DNA from: Margaritispora aquatica
Taxonomy: Eukaryota; Ascomycota; Leotiomycetes; Helotiales; Discinellaceae
Direction: 5' to 3'
Assembly: GCA_007644065.1 (NCBI GenBank)
Contig: VJWN01000034.1
Location: 5,107-69,106, forward strand
Length of the DNA stretch: 64,000 nt
Under the pieces are notes generated by a model. It ran no database searches. It saw only the letters and a list, made by a program, of their open reading frames with translations, and was not told the DNA's origin. How positions within the stretch are numbered: the stretch's first letter is position 1; each line of letters starts with the position of its first letter. Made by a program: the position numbers and the translations under genes. Shown piece after piece: positions 23,841 to 36,103 of this stretch.

Positions 23841-23890
23841 TCCTGTCCTGTCCTGTCCTGTCCTGTCCTGTCCTGTCCTGTCCTGTCCTG
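23841..23890. repeat. pentanucleotide microsatellite (TCCTG)10
   Basis: Ten perfect copies of TCCTG. Confidence 0.95.
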
Positions 23891-25209
23891 GACTAAAGAC
23901 TGGACCGGACTGAACTCCCGTCCTCTCTTCGAAATTAGAAATATTGAACCGCTATTCGAGAGGTCGAGTAGAACGACTGCCTTTGACCTGTGATGTGCCG
24001 GTTCCGGTATCCGGTATCCGGTACTGGTCCGGCGTAGGATTATGGATTATGCAGTGTTTGTATGCAAGCCTTTTATGCATTAATACGCATACGAATACAT
24101 CGGACACATCCCATCGACCCAACAAGGCGCAGCTCGTCGAAATATGATTTCTATGACTCCTTCCTAACAAAGTGGTTTACGTGACACGTGGGTGATACCA
24201 ATCACATGCCATGCCATGTTGTGTGCGAGAGTCTGCCCTCTGCCGCCTTCATTCAGGTCGTCATCATCTTGCAAACTTGTCTCTGTCGCCTCCATATCGT
24301 ACAGTACCGGCTCATCATCTTCTCCTCGAATCCGTACCGTAGTTTACCGGTAGATCCTTGTAGCAATCCATTCTGTGGTCGTTTCATTGGTCTTCCTGAA
24401 GAAAAAGAGGATCCATTATTCCCTGGAAATCTTGAGCCCATGTCGATCGCTCCTCTACTTTGGGAAGAATGTCCATAGATAGCCGTACTTTTGACTCTAT
24501 ATTAGTTCTTCTCCCTGAGGTGGACATCGTTGCATGTCGTAATACATCAAGTGCATTCTTTCTCACTTGAACTTCGGGCTTTCCCAATATAAGATTTCAT
24601 GGTGAAGGGGGAAAAAAAAAAGAAAAACAATCGAAGGTGATGATCCATCCATGACGATGGCGAAACACATTCAACATCAAGATCAAGTGTGACCTTGTAC
24701 TTGGAGCTGCAGCCACTCCCGTTTATGCGTCCGGTAACTTCGGAAGAGGCTGAAACTCAGGGCGATTCAAAGACTGGAACCCCCCGAAAGATCGACATAT
24801 CGGACACGTGACTATACTTGATGACTTCTATATGGGGGTCGTTCTGTTTAACTTGGTTGAATTCCTCCTGCTGAGTATCGGTGTTTGGCTGGTTGCTGGC
24901 TGTTGGCGAGAAGGGGATTTCTTCTTTCCACCAAAAGACCACAGTGGTAACGTGCCTTGCGCACTGGAGTAGTGCAAGTGCAGCACAGATGCCAAGGATA
25001 TTCTGAGCGACAGATGGGATTTAAACCCCTCTTGTTAGCTACTTTGATACGTAGCTAGTCGTTCGACGATCAAAGAAGAGCAAATTCAGACCAGTAGCAT
25101 CATCAAACAGCCAGGGTAGATAAGTATCATAGTAGTAATCTAGCTTCCGTATCTGCCTTTGATGAGAACAGAGAAGTCTCAATGTTTACTTGTGAGTGCT
25201 CTTTTGGTA

Positions 25210-25300
25210 CAAGAATCTGGCCGCTACGCTAAAATTACGTAACCGGCCCTACATTCGCAAGCTCGTTACGGGGGCCTTACGTAATTTTGCCAGATTCTTG
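25210..25300. repeat. inverted repeat at the Helitron 3' edge
   Basis: CAAGAATCTGGC (25210-25221) pairs with GCCAGATTCTTG (25289-25300), and AAAATTACGTAA (25231-25242) pairs with TTACGTAATTTT (25277-25288). Nine extra bases (25222-25230) bulge from one arm. It lies at the transition from normal to RIP-mutated composition, where a Helitron on the minus strand should end. Confidence 0.8.
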
Positions 25301-25370
25301 AATAGTGCCTAAGGCCGTAAGGCTTTATCCCGTAACCCGTAATTATATACTACGGCTCGTATTGTACATC

Positions 25371-25470
25371 TTACGTATTTGTAAAAAGTAATAATAGTAA
25401 GCGAATAACCTATTGTAACTCCTATTATACCCGTTACGTATCTGTAAAAAGCAATAATGGTAAGCGAATA
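25371..25470. repeat. 63-base-period direct repeat with RIP differences
   Basis: A core of about 37 bases occurs at 25371-25407 and again at 25434-25470. Copy 2 reads GCAATAATGG where copy 1 reads GTAATAATAG, that is CA to TA and TG to TA. Confidence 0.85.
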
Positions 25471-28400
25471 GTATTATAAAGGGTAGACGAACCTATAGTA
25501 GCTAAATAAATATATAAAAGTAATTATATTTCTAATTTTTATATTCTTTACTTTATCTAAACTTTATAGTACGTACTATACCTTCGATCTCGATCAATAT
25601 ATAGATCTATAGTTCCTTATAGGGCTATAAATTTTAATTTCGGACCGTAACTAACGTATATATAGATAGATATACTATTATTACTAACTGTTTTAAAGTA
25701 AAACCACTACTACTATACCCCTTTTTTTTCTTCTTTTTCTTTTCTCTCTCCTCCTCCTAGCTCGTTACTACTACTACTACTACTACCTACTATAACCCTT
25801 CCGCCGCTACTACTACCACTACCTCTACCTATTCTAGTCCTACCCGCCCCTTCTATAGTCTATACGGGTACTTTACGGTCCCTTACGGCTCGTCCCTCTC
25901 TCCGCTACGTCGTTCTTTACCCCGGTAAAGGTCTTTTAAACCTCTCCCGGGTCGTTAATCTAGAGGTAGAATTTAGCTAGATTACTAGTTAAGTTCTTAC
26001 TTCTAGTTATCGATACTACTAATTAGGTAAAGGCTATTAGACCGAGTATATAGTCGTTATAGGTCTATTTAATAGCTTTTACACTAACTATTATTATAAT
26101 AGTAAAGGAAAGCACTACTCTCTTTATAAGAATCCCCCTTTTATAGATCGTTTTCGGTTATAACTAATATATTACGGGAATTATAGGCCCCGCCCCTACT
26201 CCTACGCCTACGTCTACTCCTACGCCTACTCTTGCGCCTACTCCTACTACGGGTCGTGCTACGTCTATACTAAGGCGGGTCGCTCCTTTTTCGGTTACTA
26301 GAAGATCTTATTCGGTTTAGGTCGTATCCGCTTTTTCTTTTATTAATCTATCTTATAAGTATATAATTATTTTATAACCCGTTTTAAATAGAAACTAACC
26401 CTTTATAGGCCGTCTTATCCGCCTATCCGTTCTTATCGTCCCTACCCTTACTTCCTCTACTATCCGTATCCGTCGTATTACGATACTTTTTAAGAAGCTT
26501 AGTACTCTTTTCGGAGAGATCGCTACTAAATCGGTATTTATAACTATATTTCGGTCTATTTTAAGCTATTATTAACGTTTATAGTAAAAGGATAACGATT
26601 TCGAGAAGTAGGATCGGGAGTAGGAGGAGACTATAGCGGTAGTAGTAGAGGATCGTTAGCGCCGTCGGCGTTACTAGAAGAGAGTAGGCTAAAAAGAGGA
26701 GAGTCTTAAGTTATAAATCCTATAAAGGGTCCCTTAACGTAGGCGTTAAGTAGTATAAATTATTTTAAATCCCTTTATAGGTCTTTATAGGTAAGGTTAA
26801 TAGTAAATCCTAATATTTAAGTCCTTTATAGAGGTAAATTAATACTTAATTTTTTTTTTTATTTTATTATATTAACTTTTCTAAAACCTTAGGATAATTT
26901 ATATTTAATATCGAACCTAGTATTTTTTTAGCTATAAGGACCGTTAATCCTTTTATAGATAAAGTATAGGATATTATAATATAAAACTACTTATAAATAA
27001 AAACGGGTAGCTATAAATCTAAACTAATAATATAAAAAGATTAACTTTACGACTTATTAATCGTTATTATAAAATATAAACGTATAGGATATTATTTATA
27101 AGAAAAAGAAATCCTTAAATCTATATCTTAATTTATAAGTTTAATTTATAAGATAATCCGTAATTATCCGTTAAAATTACTACTAAGTAAACGGGTCTAT
27201 AAATAGTATAAACCTAGTTTTATAACGATTATTCTTGACCTATTATAAAGACTTTCTAAAGGATATAAGTTATAGAGTAATAAAATAAAGGAACTAACTT
27301 TAAGATCTAATTTCGATAGAGGTAAACCTAGAATATCGATCTACTATAGTTATTTAATAGATATTTCGGATATTCTAGAACTCGTATCGTTCGTATCTTA
27401 TATATCGACTATTCGATATAACTATAACGGGCTAAAAAGGCGCTATAGAATATCCTTATTAAGCTCTATAACTATAGTATTAAGAGTTATTAATAAAGAA
27501 CGGCTACGAAAAGTTGACGGGTCTTATAGGGCCTGTAAAAGAAGGTCTAAAGGATAAACTCGATTAATTAAACCTCCGATAGTTAAAGGTTAATTAATAT
27601 AGTTAAAAAGTTAAACTAGGCTATTTAGTATTAGATTAATAGATAAACTACTAATCTATCGTATAAAATCCTATCCGTTTTTCCCGTTATAGACCTATAT
27701 ATTCTACTATAATCGTAACTAACGAAGGCGAGGCTAAATTAATAGAAAAGATTAAATATATATATAAACAATATTAGATCAAGTTCTATACTTTATAACT
27801 AGAAGAATCTATATAAAGTCTCTACCTATAATTATAAGTACTCCGCTAAAGAGAATATTATCCGTTTCGGACTGTAAATTATATAATAACCGATAAACGA
27901 CTTTAAAATAATACTTATATTATATTAGAACCTTATTCTAAATAATTAAGTAAATATTTTATAAAAGTTTACTAAGATTACTTTATTTTATAATCGAACT
28001 TATAGAGTTTTCGTTTAATTCGATTAGGATTTTAAATTACAAATATAAAGTACGTCCGTTAAATAATAATAAGGCCGTAATTTCCGTAGACGCTACGTAA
28101 AGGACTATTTCTCTTTTTCTACGATAATAATAATAAAGAGAAGTATAAAGAAAGGTTTTACTAGTACTACCGGGTCCTTATAAATAAAAATATACTATTT
28201 ATAGGTCCGTTAAAATCGCTATTATAATTACTATAAAGCAAAATTACTAATCTTCGTTAAATTATATAATCATTTTAGTACTAAGTATAGATTCGTATAC
28301 TCGGTCGTATATTAAAGTAATAGAATAGTATTTATAGGTCTAATCCTAAGTATTTATAAGTAGAGTATAGTCTATTAAGGTCTATTACTAGTCCGTAAGA

Positions 28401-31400
28401 CCTTTTCTAATTAAAAATAACCTATAATCGTACTCTAGATATAATAAAGATAAAGAAAAATCTATATAATTATAAATAAGTTAACGAAAAAGATTATCGT
28501 AAAAGTATACTCGATAACGCTTCTATATAGCTAACGGGTCCGTAATAACCTTTTAACAGAGACCGATAAGAAAAAGCGTCCGTAAACTACTACTTATAAT
28601 AAATAAAATAACCTTATTAAAATATTAAAACTATTCTTAATCGTTTTCAGCTAATCCGCGAACGATATAAGCTACGCGATAAGTCGGATATACTACTTTT
28701 TTATATAAATATAAATATTTAAATAAAGTTAGCCTATAAATAACCGTCAAAAGTAGCTATAGGTAGTAACGTTCGCCTATAATAGGGCTATAGTAGTATA
28801 TACGGCTAATAGTCTAGTCCGTACCTCGTTGTCGTGGTTTCTAAACCTAATTTTTACGGTCCTAAGTATAACGCTTAAGAAAGTCCGTATAAAGCGTTTC
28901 GCGGCTATTTTCGTATAACGTATTATACTTAAAAAATCCTATTAATATCGAACGGGCCGCTATAGTCTTCTCTACGAGCTAATCGGGCGTTAAATCGTCC
29001 GTAAAGTATACTAGCTACTAATCCTTTAAATAGACTATTAAATACTTAACGGATAGATATTCTTAATAGACCAGAAATTTAAAAAGCCGCTAGATCGCTT
29101 TATACGGACTAATATAGCGAGTATTAATATAATAAATAATTTTGTTATCTTTTTCGATCGTAACGGTTATTTTATTACTACCTTTATAAATATACTTATA
29201 GATATATTTAATAGCTCGAATAGAAATATAAACCTCGATATTAATATAATAGTAATACTTTATAAGTAGATACGGGTTATATAGAACGATCTAACGATTA
29301 TTATAGACTACTTCTTCCCTCGGATATCTTGATTTCGGAACCGTAAAGGTCTAGCTATCGTTGTAACGTCGATAACTAGGATAACCGTCTTTATTAATAA
29401 CTATTACAGGCGAGTAATCCTTAGGAAACGATTTTTTATACCGTAACGGAGACTATAGAGTCTTTCTATCTATATATAGTATACTTAAGTAATCCGACCC
29501 GTAAGGGCTATACGTTATATAGTATAATACTAACTTCCGTAAATTACTTATAGGATCCTAAAACGTATTAGGAATTTCTATATATATAACTTCGTTAATT
29601 TTTATTAGCGAATTAAACTTTGTATAACGGTCTATAAAGAGAAGTAAATATATATATAGAAGACCTTGCTTTTAATACTCGATTGTATAAATATACTCCC
29701 GATATAGCCTAAAAATACTATTTTTAATATCCTTTAAAATCTTTTAAACCTTAAGATAAAAAACTCGAAAGATAATATTAGGTTAGTCGTTTAACTATTA
29801 GCTTTATTCGAGAGCGGATATAATTTCGGGTTATCGCGGGTTTACGGTAACCGTAATAAAGAACGTCGGCTTACTAAAATATCGTATAATCGCTATAGAA
29901 TCTTAAAAAAGCTACTATATAAAGCGATCTTTACTTATAAAAGATAAAAAAAGAATATAACGACGACTAATAGCTTTTATAATAATATCGTTACGAATTA
30001 ACGTATCTACTAAACTACTATAAACGTCTATATAGATCTTTTTCTAATTATTATAAAGCTAGGTTAAAGTAATAACTTTATAAGTAATAAAAGTATCTAC
30101 GATATATTATTAAAATAGCTTTACGGTCTAAAAAAGGGTTAATAGCTCCTTACTATAGATATATAAACGATATCTATACTATAGCCTTTAAGATAAACGG
30201 ATATTAAAGCGAATACTAAGCCTATTACAGAGTTCTAACTAATAATACTAACCGTAATCGCTAAAAGGAAAAAGTAAAATATAATAAAGAGGTATATAAG
30301 TAGTATATATAGGGTAAATAGTCTATATCTACGGTCTATTACGGTCCGTTTCCTTAATCGTAAAAAAAAGATTATAACCATTACCTTCGTTATATTTATC
30401 CGGAATAATAGTAGTAATCTTATTAGACGTTAGAAGATTTTTACGACGTTTATTAGTACCCGTTTATAACACTAATCGTATTTACGGGTTAATTAATAAT
30501 TAAAAATTACCTATTTATTATTATAACTTAAATCGCTTACGAGCTATTTTATAAAGATAAATAAAAGAACTGTATTCTAATAATATAACGTAAAGAGCGC
30601 GAAGAATAGAGCTATCTAAACCGTTATAACGGATAGTATAGATATCTATTATATAGTCTAGATTATAGAAAAATAGCTATATAAAGGCTAGAAGTTCTTA
30701 TAGACGTATATATAATAGACCCTAATAATAGAAAAGCTCGCCGTAGATTCGAAAGGTTTAAACCCTTAAATAGAGATCGACTCTATTATTAAAGGTATAA
30801 CTATAAAAAGTAAACGTTAAAGCGGAATTATAAGACTAAATATTAGAGAGAAAAGATCGTATTCGCGGACCTATTCCTTTTAATAGTTCTTTCAAAACGG
30901 GTAGTAAAGGCTATAACGGATTAAGTATAATATCTTTTCGCTTATAATACAATTCGTATTCTTCGTTCCTTTATACTCTTTCAGCGGGCTAATACTAGGC
31001 TTAATAATAGCTATATCGAGTATTATAAAATAACCTAGTATCTTATAAAAACCCTAAAGAATAAGCCGTAAAGGACTAATATATAGACTTAAAAGCCTAA
31101 GGTAAAGGATTTAAGTAAGGGAAAAACTATCGGATTATATTCGAGGCTAGCGGAGGGATAAGAACTATAGGTTATAGTATTAATTCGAGAAAGTCAAATA
31201 GCCTTAACGGGTAGCTAAACGAGTCTAGTGATTAGCCTTTTATAGGTATAGCGGCTATTATAGGCGCTATAACGGGTTTAACTACTAGTTATAACTAGCG
31301 TTATAGGCCTATATAATATATAATTTAGGATTTCTTAGCTACTAGCTATTTAGTAGGTAAAGTAGTTATAGACCGAATTCGTCGAGATATATTAATATCG

Positions 31401-31770
31401 AGAACTTAAAGAGGTCGATAAATCTATCGGGCCTATAAAGAGTTATTATAGTTAATAAATAGCCTTAAAAATATATAGTATAGTCCTTATAACTATTAAA
31501 CGGAGTACCTTGTCGGTTCTTACGGAAGGCCGTACTAGACGCTTAATAACTACCGCGAGTATACTAGATAAAAAAAGATAATTCTATTATTTCGGTTTAA
31601 TTAACGTTTATAATATAAAGAAAAAAACGTATATTTCTTTTTTTTTTTAACGTAACGCGACCTATAGCGGATCCTATAGCTAACCGTACAGACCGTTACG
31701 GAGCGGAAGAAGGTTAGTCCTATTAGTTTCAACGATAGCCAACTATTTTAGGTCCGAGCGACGCTCCTTA

Positions 31771-32405
31771 TTATATAGATTCCTTGTCATCTGGGGCATT
31801 GTTGCACATTTTGAATAAGCTTCTTGATCAAGTCCCTGTTTAGCTGCAGGTGGCAACCGATTGACAAGTTAGAAGGTTCCGCAATTAAGAATGAGGATCA
31901 TAAGTGCTTATCTGTACGACTTGGGAAATGAATATCATGAATCAGAGGATCATATCATGAAATAACGTAGGGATCTTACTCACTGGGCTAGTTAGTTCCC
32001 CCGATACGAGCTAAATCGGAGCACTTGCTCGTTGACAAGAAACGACTGTAAAAATGGACCAAAAAATCATTAGAAAAAACAGTCAAAATAGCAATATTGT
32101 TGTTGTCAAAATGTTGCAAACAATACATTTCGTCGAATTCGAGACGATGTGCCACTCAACTTGGTTGGCTCTAAGGGACATTACCTAAGCTGGGATGGTT
32201 GACGGGAACAGATAGTCACGTGATCCGAGGTTGACATGGCAACGACCCACTTAAACAATCCGGGTGTTGATAAACACTTTCCATGATCCCCAAGATAACC
32301 TCACCGCACGTTCAGTAACGAACATCGCCAAACGCCCATCGCCCTTGCCTCAATGAAATCTCAGTACTCAATATTTTATTCCCTAACTTAATTCCATACT
32401 TTATC
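31771..32405. other. intergenic upstream of the BRCT gene
   Basis: Normal base composition resumes here. It should hold the promoter of the plus-strand gene at 32406. No coding sequence is seen. Confidence 0.5.
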
Positions 32406-35400
32406 ATGAACGACCAATCTCCCCCAAAGCGTGTAACACGCGCCCGAGCGGCTGCGAAAACAGAAACCGGTGCTGGCATCAAGACGACAAAAGTCGCGAC
32501 CGCCGCGTCCAAAGCAAAACTTACTCGAGCTGCGTCGACAACAAAGCGACGTACGCGAGCCGATGAGGACCAGGATCAAGAAGACGAGCTACAACAGTCC
32601 CAACATGAGGAAATAATCGAACCACAGCCAAAGGCCACCAGAGGCAGGCCAAAGAGGACTACCCAATCCGAACCAGTGCAGGAAGAAGCCCCAGCTCCGG
32701 TGAGAGCAACCCGAGGTCGGCCAAAGAAGATCGTTGCAGAAACGCCCGCTCCTGTCGCAGAGCCCGTTCGAAGCACACGAGGCCGTAAGAAGATTGAAGT
32801 GGAGGAGGAAGCCGTCGTGGTTGAGGAGTCTGTAAAACGTCCCACTCGAGCTCGAGCTGTTCCAGCTTCGAAGGCAGCTTTGCCAAAGAAATCGGTAAAG
32901 TTCGAAGAACCGGATAAAGAGAATATCATGCCAACTGGCGCGAAGGATAACAAGATCAAGGTCGCGGAAACTGCCACAGGACTACGTGCCAAGCCAGTTC
33001 GAAAACCTGCAGTTACTCGAACCACGCGTGGAATTTCGAAGAGTGAAGATGAAGAGAAGACACAGAAGGTTGCGATCCTCAGTCCAAAGAAAGCCACTCA
33101 AGTTGCAGTGGCAAAGGACTCGATATCAGACGACGAATTAGCTACAACAGAGAAAACACCCATGCGACCTCTTCAAAAGAGTCCTATCAAGCCTACCGGG
33201 AACATTTTTGGCTCTGTGAGGAAGCCAGACTTTACCACATCCATCAGCGTCAATAGAGCGTCGGTGCCAGCACAGCACGACATGAAGAACTCCATCATGT
33301 CAAGCCCAGCACGCAGACCTCCACCATCTCCTTTCAAGGAAAGCCTCAAGAAATCACCTCAAAGGGCAGCTTTGGGAAGTTCGATGCTCCAATCACCATT
33401 CAAATTATCACTTGGTCCACCCAAGGCGACAACGACGAGTTCTCCATTCAAGGCCTCGCTTTTGACATCCCCTGCGCGTCGACCACAATCGCCTATGAAA
33501 ATATCCGAAGCGGGCTCACCAAGCAGATCGCCGAACAAGGCTCCATTGTTTGTGGTGACGCCAAAGGCAAGCACATTTAAGATTTCGCGATTCGCTACAC
33601 CAAGAACACTGACCAAAAGTGTCTCTCGCCCTGGAATGATGCTTCCCCCTTCGCTTCCAACAAACCGTGCAACCGAAGATCTTATGGAAATGGAGGAACC
33701 GGCATCCATGGATACTGAGCCAAGTATGTCTTTCTCTGGCAGACTCTCCTCTATCGTGCCTCGAGAGGTAGATGTTGCATTCGAAAATACAGAATCCACG
33801 GAGGAGCACAAAACCGAGCTCGAACTTGCCGTCAAGCTGGAACAAGAGCAGCCGACTGCATCGGTTGAGCAGCCAGATGCCATTATCAATGATGAAATGG
33901 ACACTGAAGATACAATATCCCCAGACGCAAAAGAGGAAGTTACTCAGAAATTTGCTCCAGTCTCATTCGAATTTCGTGAAACAGAGGGGAACTCATTTGA
34001 AGATTCAGATTCAGAAGACGAGTTGGCATCTGACATTGCCGACTACTCACCAATCCCTCTCACTGGCTTCAAATCATTATCTCGTGGATCATCACCAGCG
34101 ACACCTGGCCCATCGACCTCGGCTGCGAAGACACCCAGGACGGCAACCCAAAAACTTTCCATTCAGAGTAAAAATTCGATTGGGTTCACACCTCTTGCAA
34201 AACAACTAGGTGACTGGATGGCAGCTAGTCCTGTCAAGTCGCCCCAGAAAATGTCCAATGATAGGTCTCTGTCCTTCGAAGACCAACTTCAAGCTGACAG
34301 TGCACCAACTGTTCCATCTCCGATGAAGACCACCTATTTTGAGGATGAAATGTCTGTCAGAGATGAGCTCGCCGATGCTCCCGAACCAATTTCAATGGAA
34401 GCTGATCTCATGGAGAACTTTGAGCCCGTTGAGGTCGAGGAGGAGGATCTTGACCTTGCACAGGAAGCTGATGAAATGTCCCTTCTTGAACCTGCTGAAG
34501 TTGAGGCACTTCTGTATGAAGATTTCCAGGCGGAAGAAGATCTTCAGCTTGAGGAAGTAATTAGAGCTGCAGCGGAACTTCAAGCCGAAAACATGCTCCT
34601 GACTGCTATGGAAAATGAACAAGAAGTGCCCGAGACCGAAGAATTGGAGGAGGTAGCTTCAGATCAAAGCTTTGAGGAAGAGGTGGCCCAGATTGAAGAA
34701 GATGAGGAAATGAATCCAGATGAATATCCAGAGGAGGTCATGCAAACCTACGAGCCAGCACTCTCGGAAGCCAGTCAAGAATATGGTGACGAGAACGCAA
34801 CCGTAATCGACCCTGCACTCCTCTCTCTACCAGCGCCATCACACCAAGCAGCCAGGGTAAATTTGAATTTCGCCACCCCAAAGCGTGTTTTGACCGAAAG
34901 GACGTTCCATACCGTTTCCAAAGTTCCACTCAAAGCAGCTGCTGAGGATAGTTCCATGCGCCCGTCACCGAAGAAGCGAAGTGCCAGTATTTCCCGTCTT
35001 CCTGCTCAAAGGCCAACAAACACCCTGTCCCGGAACAACACTGTGATCTCATATTCACCTATGAAGAGCACGCCACGTGCGAAGTCCACACAACATCTTG
35101 ATGTTCCAATGCAAGATGTGATCTGTACTCCTTCGAATGGCGATGTTGCCGACTGGTCAACTATGGGCACACCAGCACGCACACCACGCCGAGACTTGAA
35201 CACAGCACTTCTTAAAGGCGTCGTAGTTTTTGTTGATGTGCACACCAGCGAGGGCGCCGATGCGAGTGTTTTGTTTACTGAGTTGCTCACTCAGATGGGT
35301 GCCCGATGTGTCAAGACGTGGACCTGGAATGGAAGTGCCGAGGATAACAGCAAGATTGGTATCACTCATGTGGTTTTCAAGGATGGTGGAAAGAGGACAC

Positions 35401-36103
35401 TTGAGAGATGCAGAGAAGCAAACGGCGTTGTCTCCTGTGTTGGTGTTGGTTGGGTGCTTGAGTAAGTCGAATAGTGTTGAAAAATGGTAGATCGAGCTAA
35501 CATCATGATAGCTGTGAACGCGAGAACAAATGGCTTGACGAACAACCATACTCCGTCGATACTGCTATGGTACCAAGAGGAGGTCACAAGAGGCGCAAGA
35601 GTATGGAACCCCGTGCGCTTGCAAACTTGAACGGAACTTTGGTCTCAACCTCGTTGACTCCTGGCCGTAAATCATTTGCCAACATGTCGTCCCTAAAGGG
35701 CTTACCAGACACGCCGGTGACCAACAAAAGCCGCAGACGCGAGTCCGTTCAATGGATTCATTCGCCTGCTGTTTCATCACCAGATGAGAACGATCAGACG
35801 TTGATGCTCTCGCCTGTTCCAGCTACTCCAGCACCGGAGGTCATCTCTGCATATGGTGAAGATGGACTATATGGTGATGAAACTCCCACTGGTCAGACGC
35901 CATATTTTATGCACCACGACCAACTTGTTCAGCAGACCGCCCCTGTACACAAGTATATGGAGGACGAGCAGAATATGGGTGCGGGCTTTCTGAGCCAGAA
36001 GAAGGACGAAAGTGTTATGATGCGTTTGATGGCTGCGAGGAGGAAGAGTTTGCAATGGGCACCCAAGGTTGGGAGTCCATTAGCTCGAGGCTCGTTATTC
36101 TGA
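32406..36103 (+). CDS. large AT-hook and BRCT-domain nuclear protein
   Basis: Exon 1 (32406-35461) and exon 2 (35512-36103) join through a 50-base intron inside the BRCT domain, giving 1215 residues. The N-terminus is very basic, with AT-hook-like RGRPKR (79-84), RGRPKK (103-108) and RGRKK (about 125). A middle part is rich in SP/TP sites and carries three SPFKxSL units near residues 308, 330 and 346. An acidic region (about 670-800) follows. One BRCT domain sits near 935-1030: KGVVVFVDVHTSEG, a THVVF strand, and VSCVGVGWVLD followed by CERENKWLDE. The C-terminus is Ser/Thr-Pro-rich. BRCT proteins bind phosphopeptides in DNA-damage and cell-cycle complexes; AT-hooks bind AT-rich DNA. I infer a chromatin or checkpoint role regulated by CDK-type phosphorylation. 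No specific orthologue is claimed. Confidence 0.88.

Larger units (their letters stand above)
22772..25204. other. intergenic with simple repeats, no gene seen
   Basis: The region between the lysophospholipase start and the Helitron relic holds two microsatellites (23485-23572 and 23841-23890). Several open frames overlap on both strands, and none has a domain, a family resemblance or splice support. 24600-25200 has normal base composition up to the sharp change at about 25205. Confidence 0.55.
25205..31770 (-). mobile_element. RIP-inactivated Helitron (Rep/PIF1 helicase element)
   Basis: This 6.5 kb block is very AT-rich; CA and TG are nearly absent while CG persists, which is the RIP signature. 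Minus-strand translation recovers Helitron landmarks in order. Near 29320-29240 is a GYPSYRRYNDS block, then NPYLLIKYYYYINIEV, followed by IRAIKYIYKYIYKG (29241-29178), the hallmark of the Helitron N-terminal region. Near 28177-28154 is the PIF1 Walker A in the form GPGSTSKT (GGT changed to AGT twice), followed by FLYTSLYYYYRRK and then ELNENSISSIIK. A degenerate counterpart of the DE box with KYYF follows near 27950-27900. Stops are frequent, so no functional product remains. The high-coordinate edge may be TCTATATAATAAGG (minus strand, about 31770). The other edge is near a hairpin at 25210-25300; an exact CTRR end was not found. Confidence 0.85.

Noticed and set aside
23485..23890. CRISPR-like array
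   Set aside because: Units are 5-7 bases without spacers; these are microsatellites in a eukaryotic genome.
25205..31770. LTR retrotransposon or simply AT-rich DNA
   Set aside because: No reverse transcriptase or integrase motifs and no long terminal direct repeats were found, while Helitron and PIF1 motifs are clear in order on one strand.
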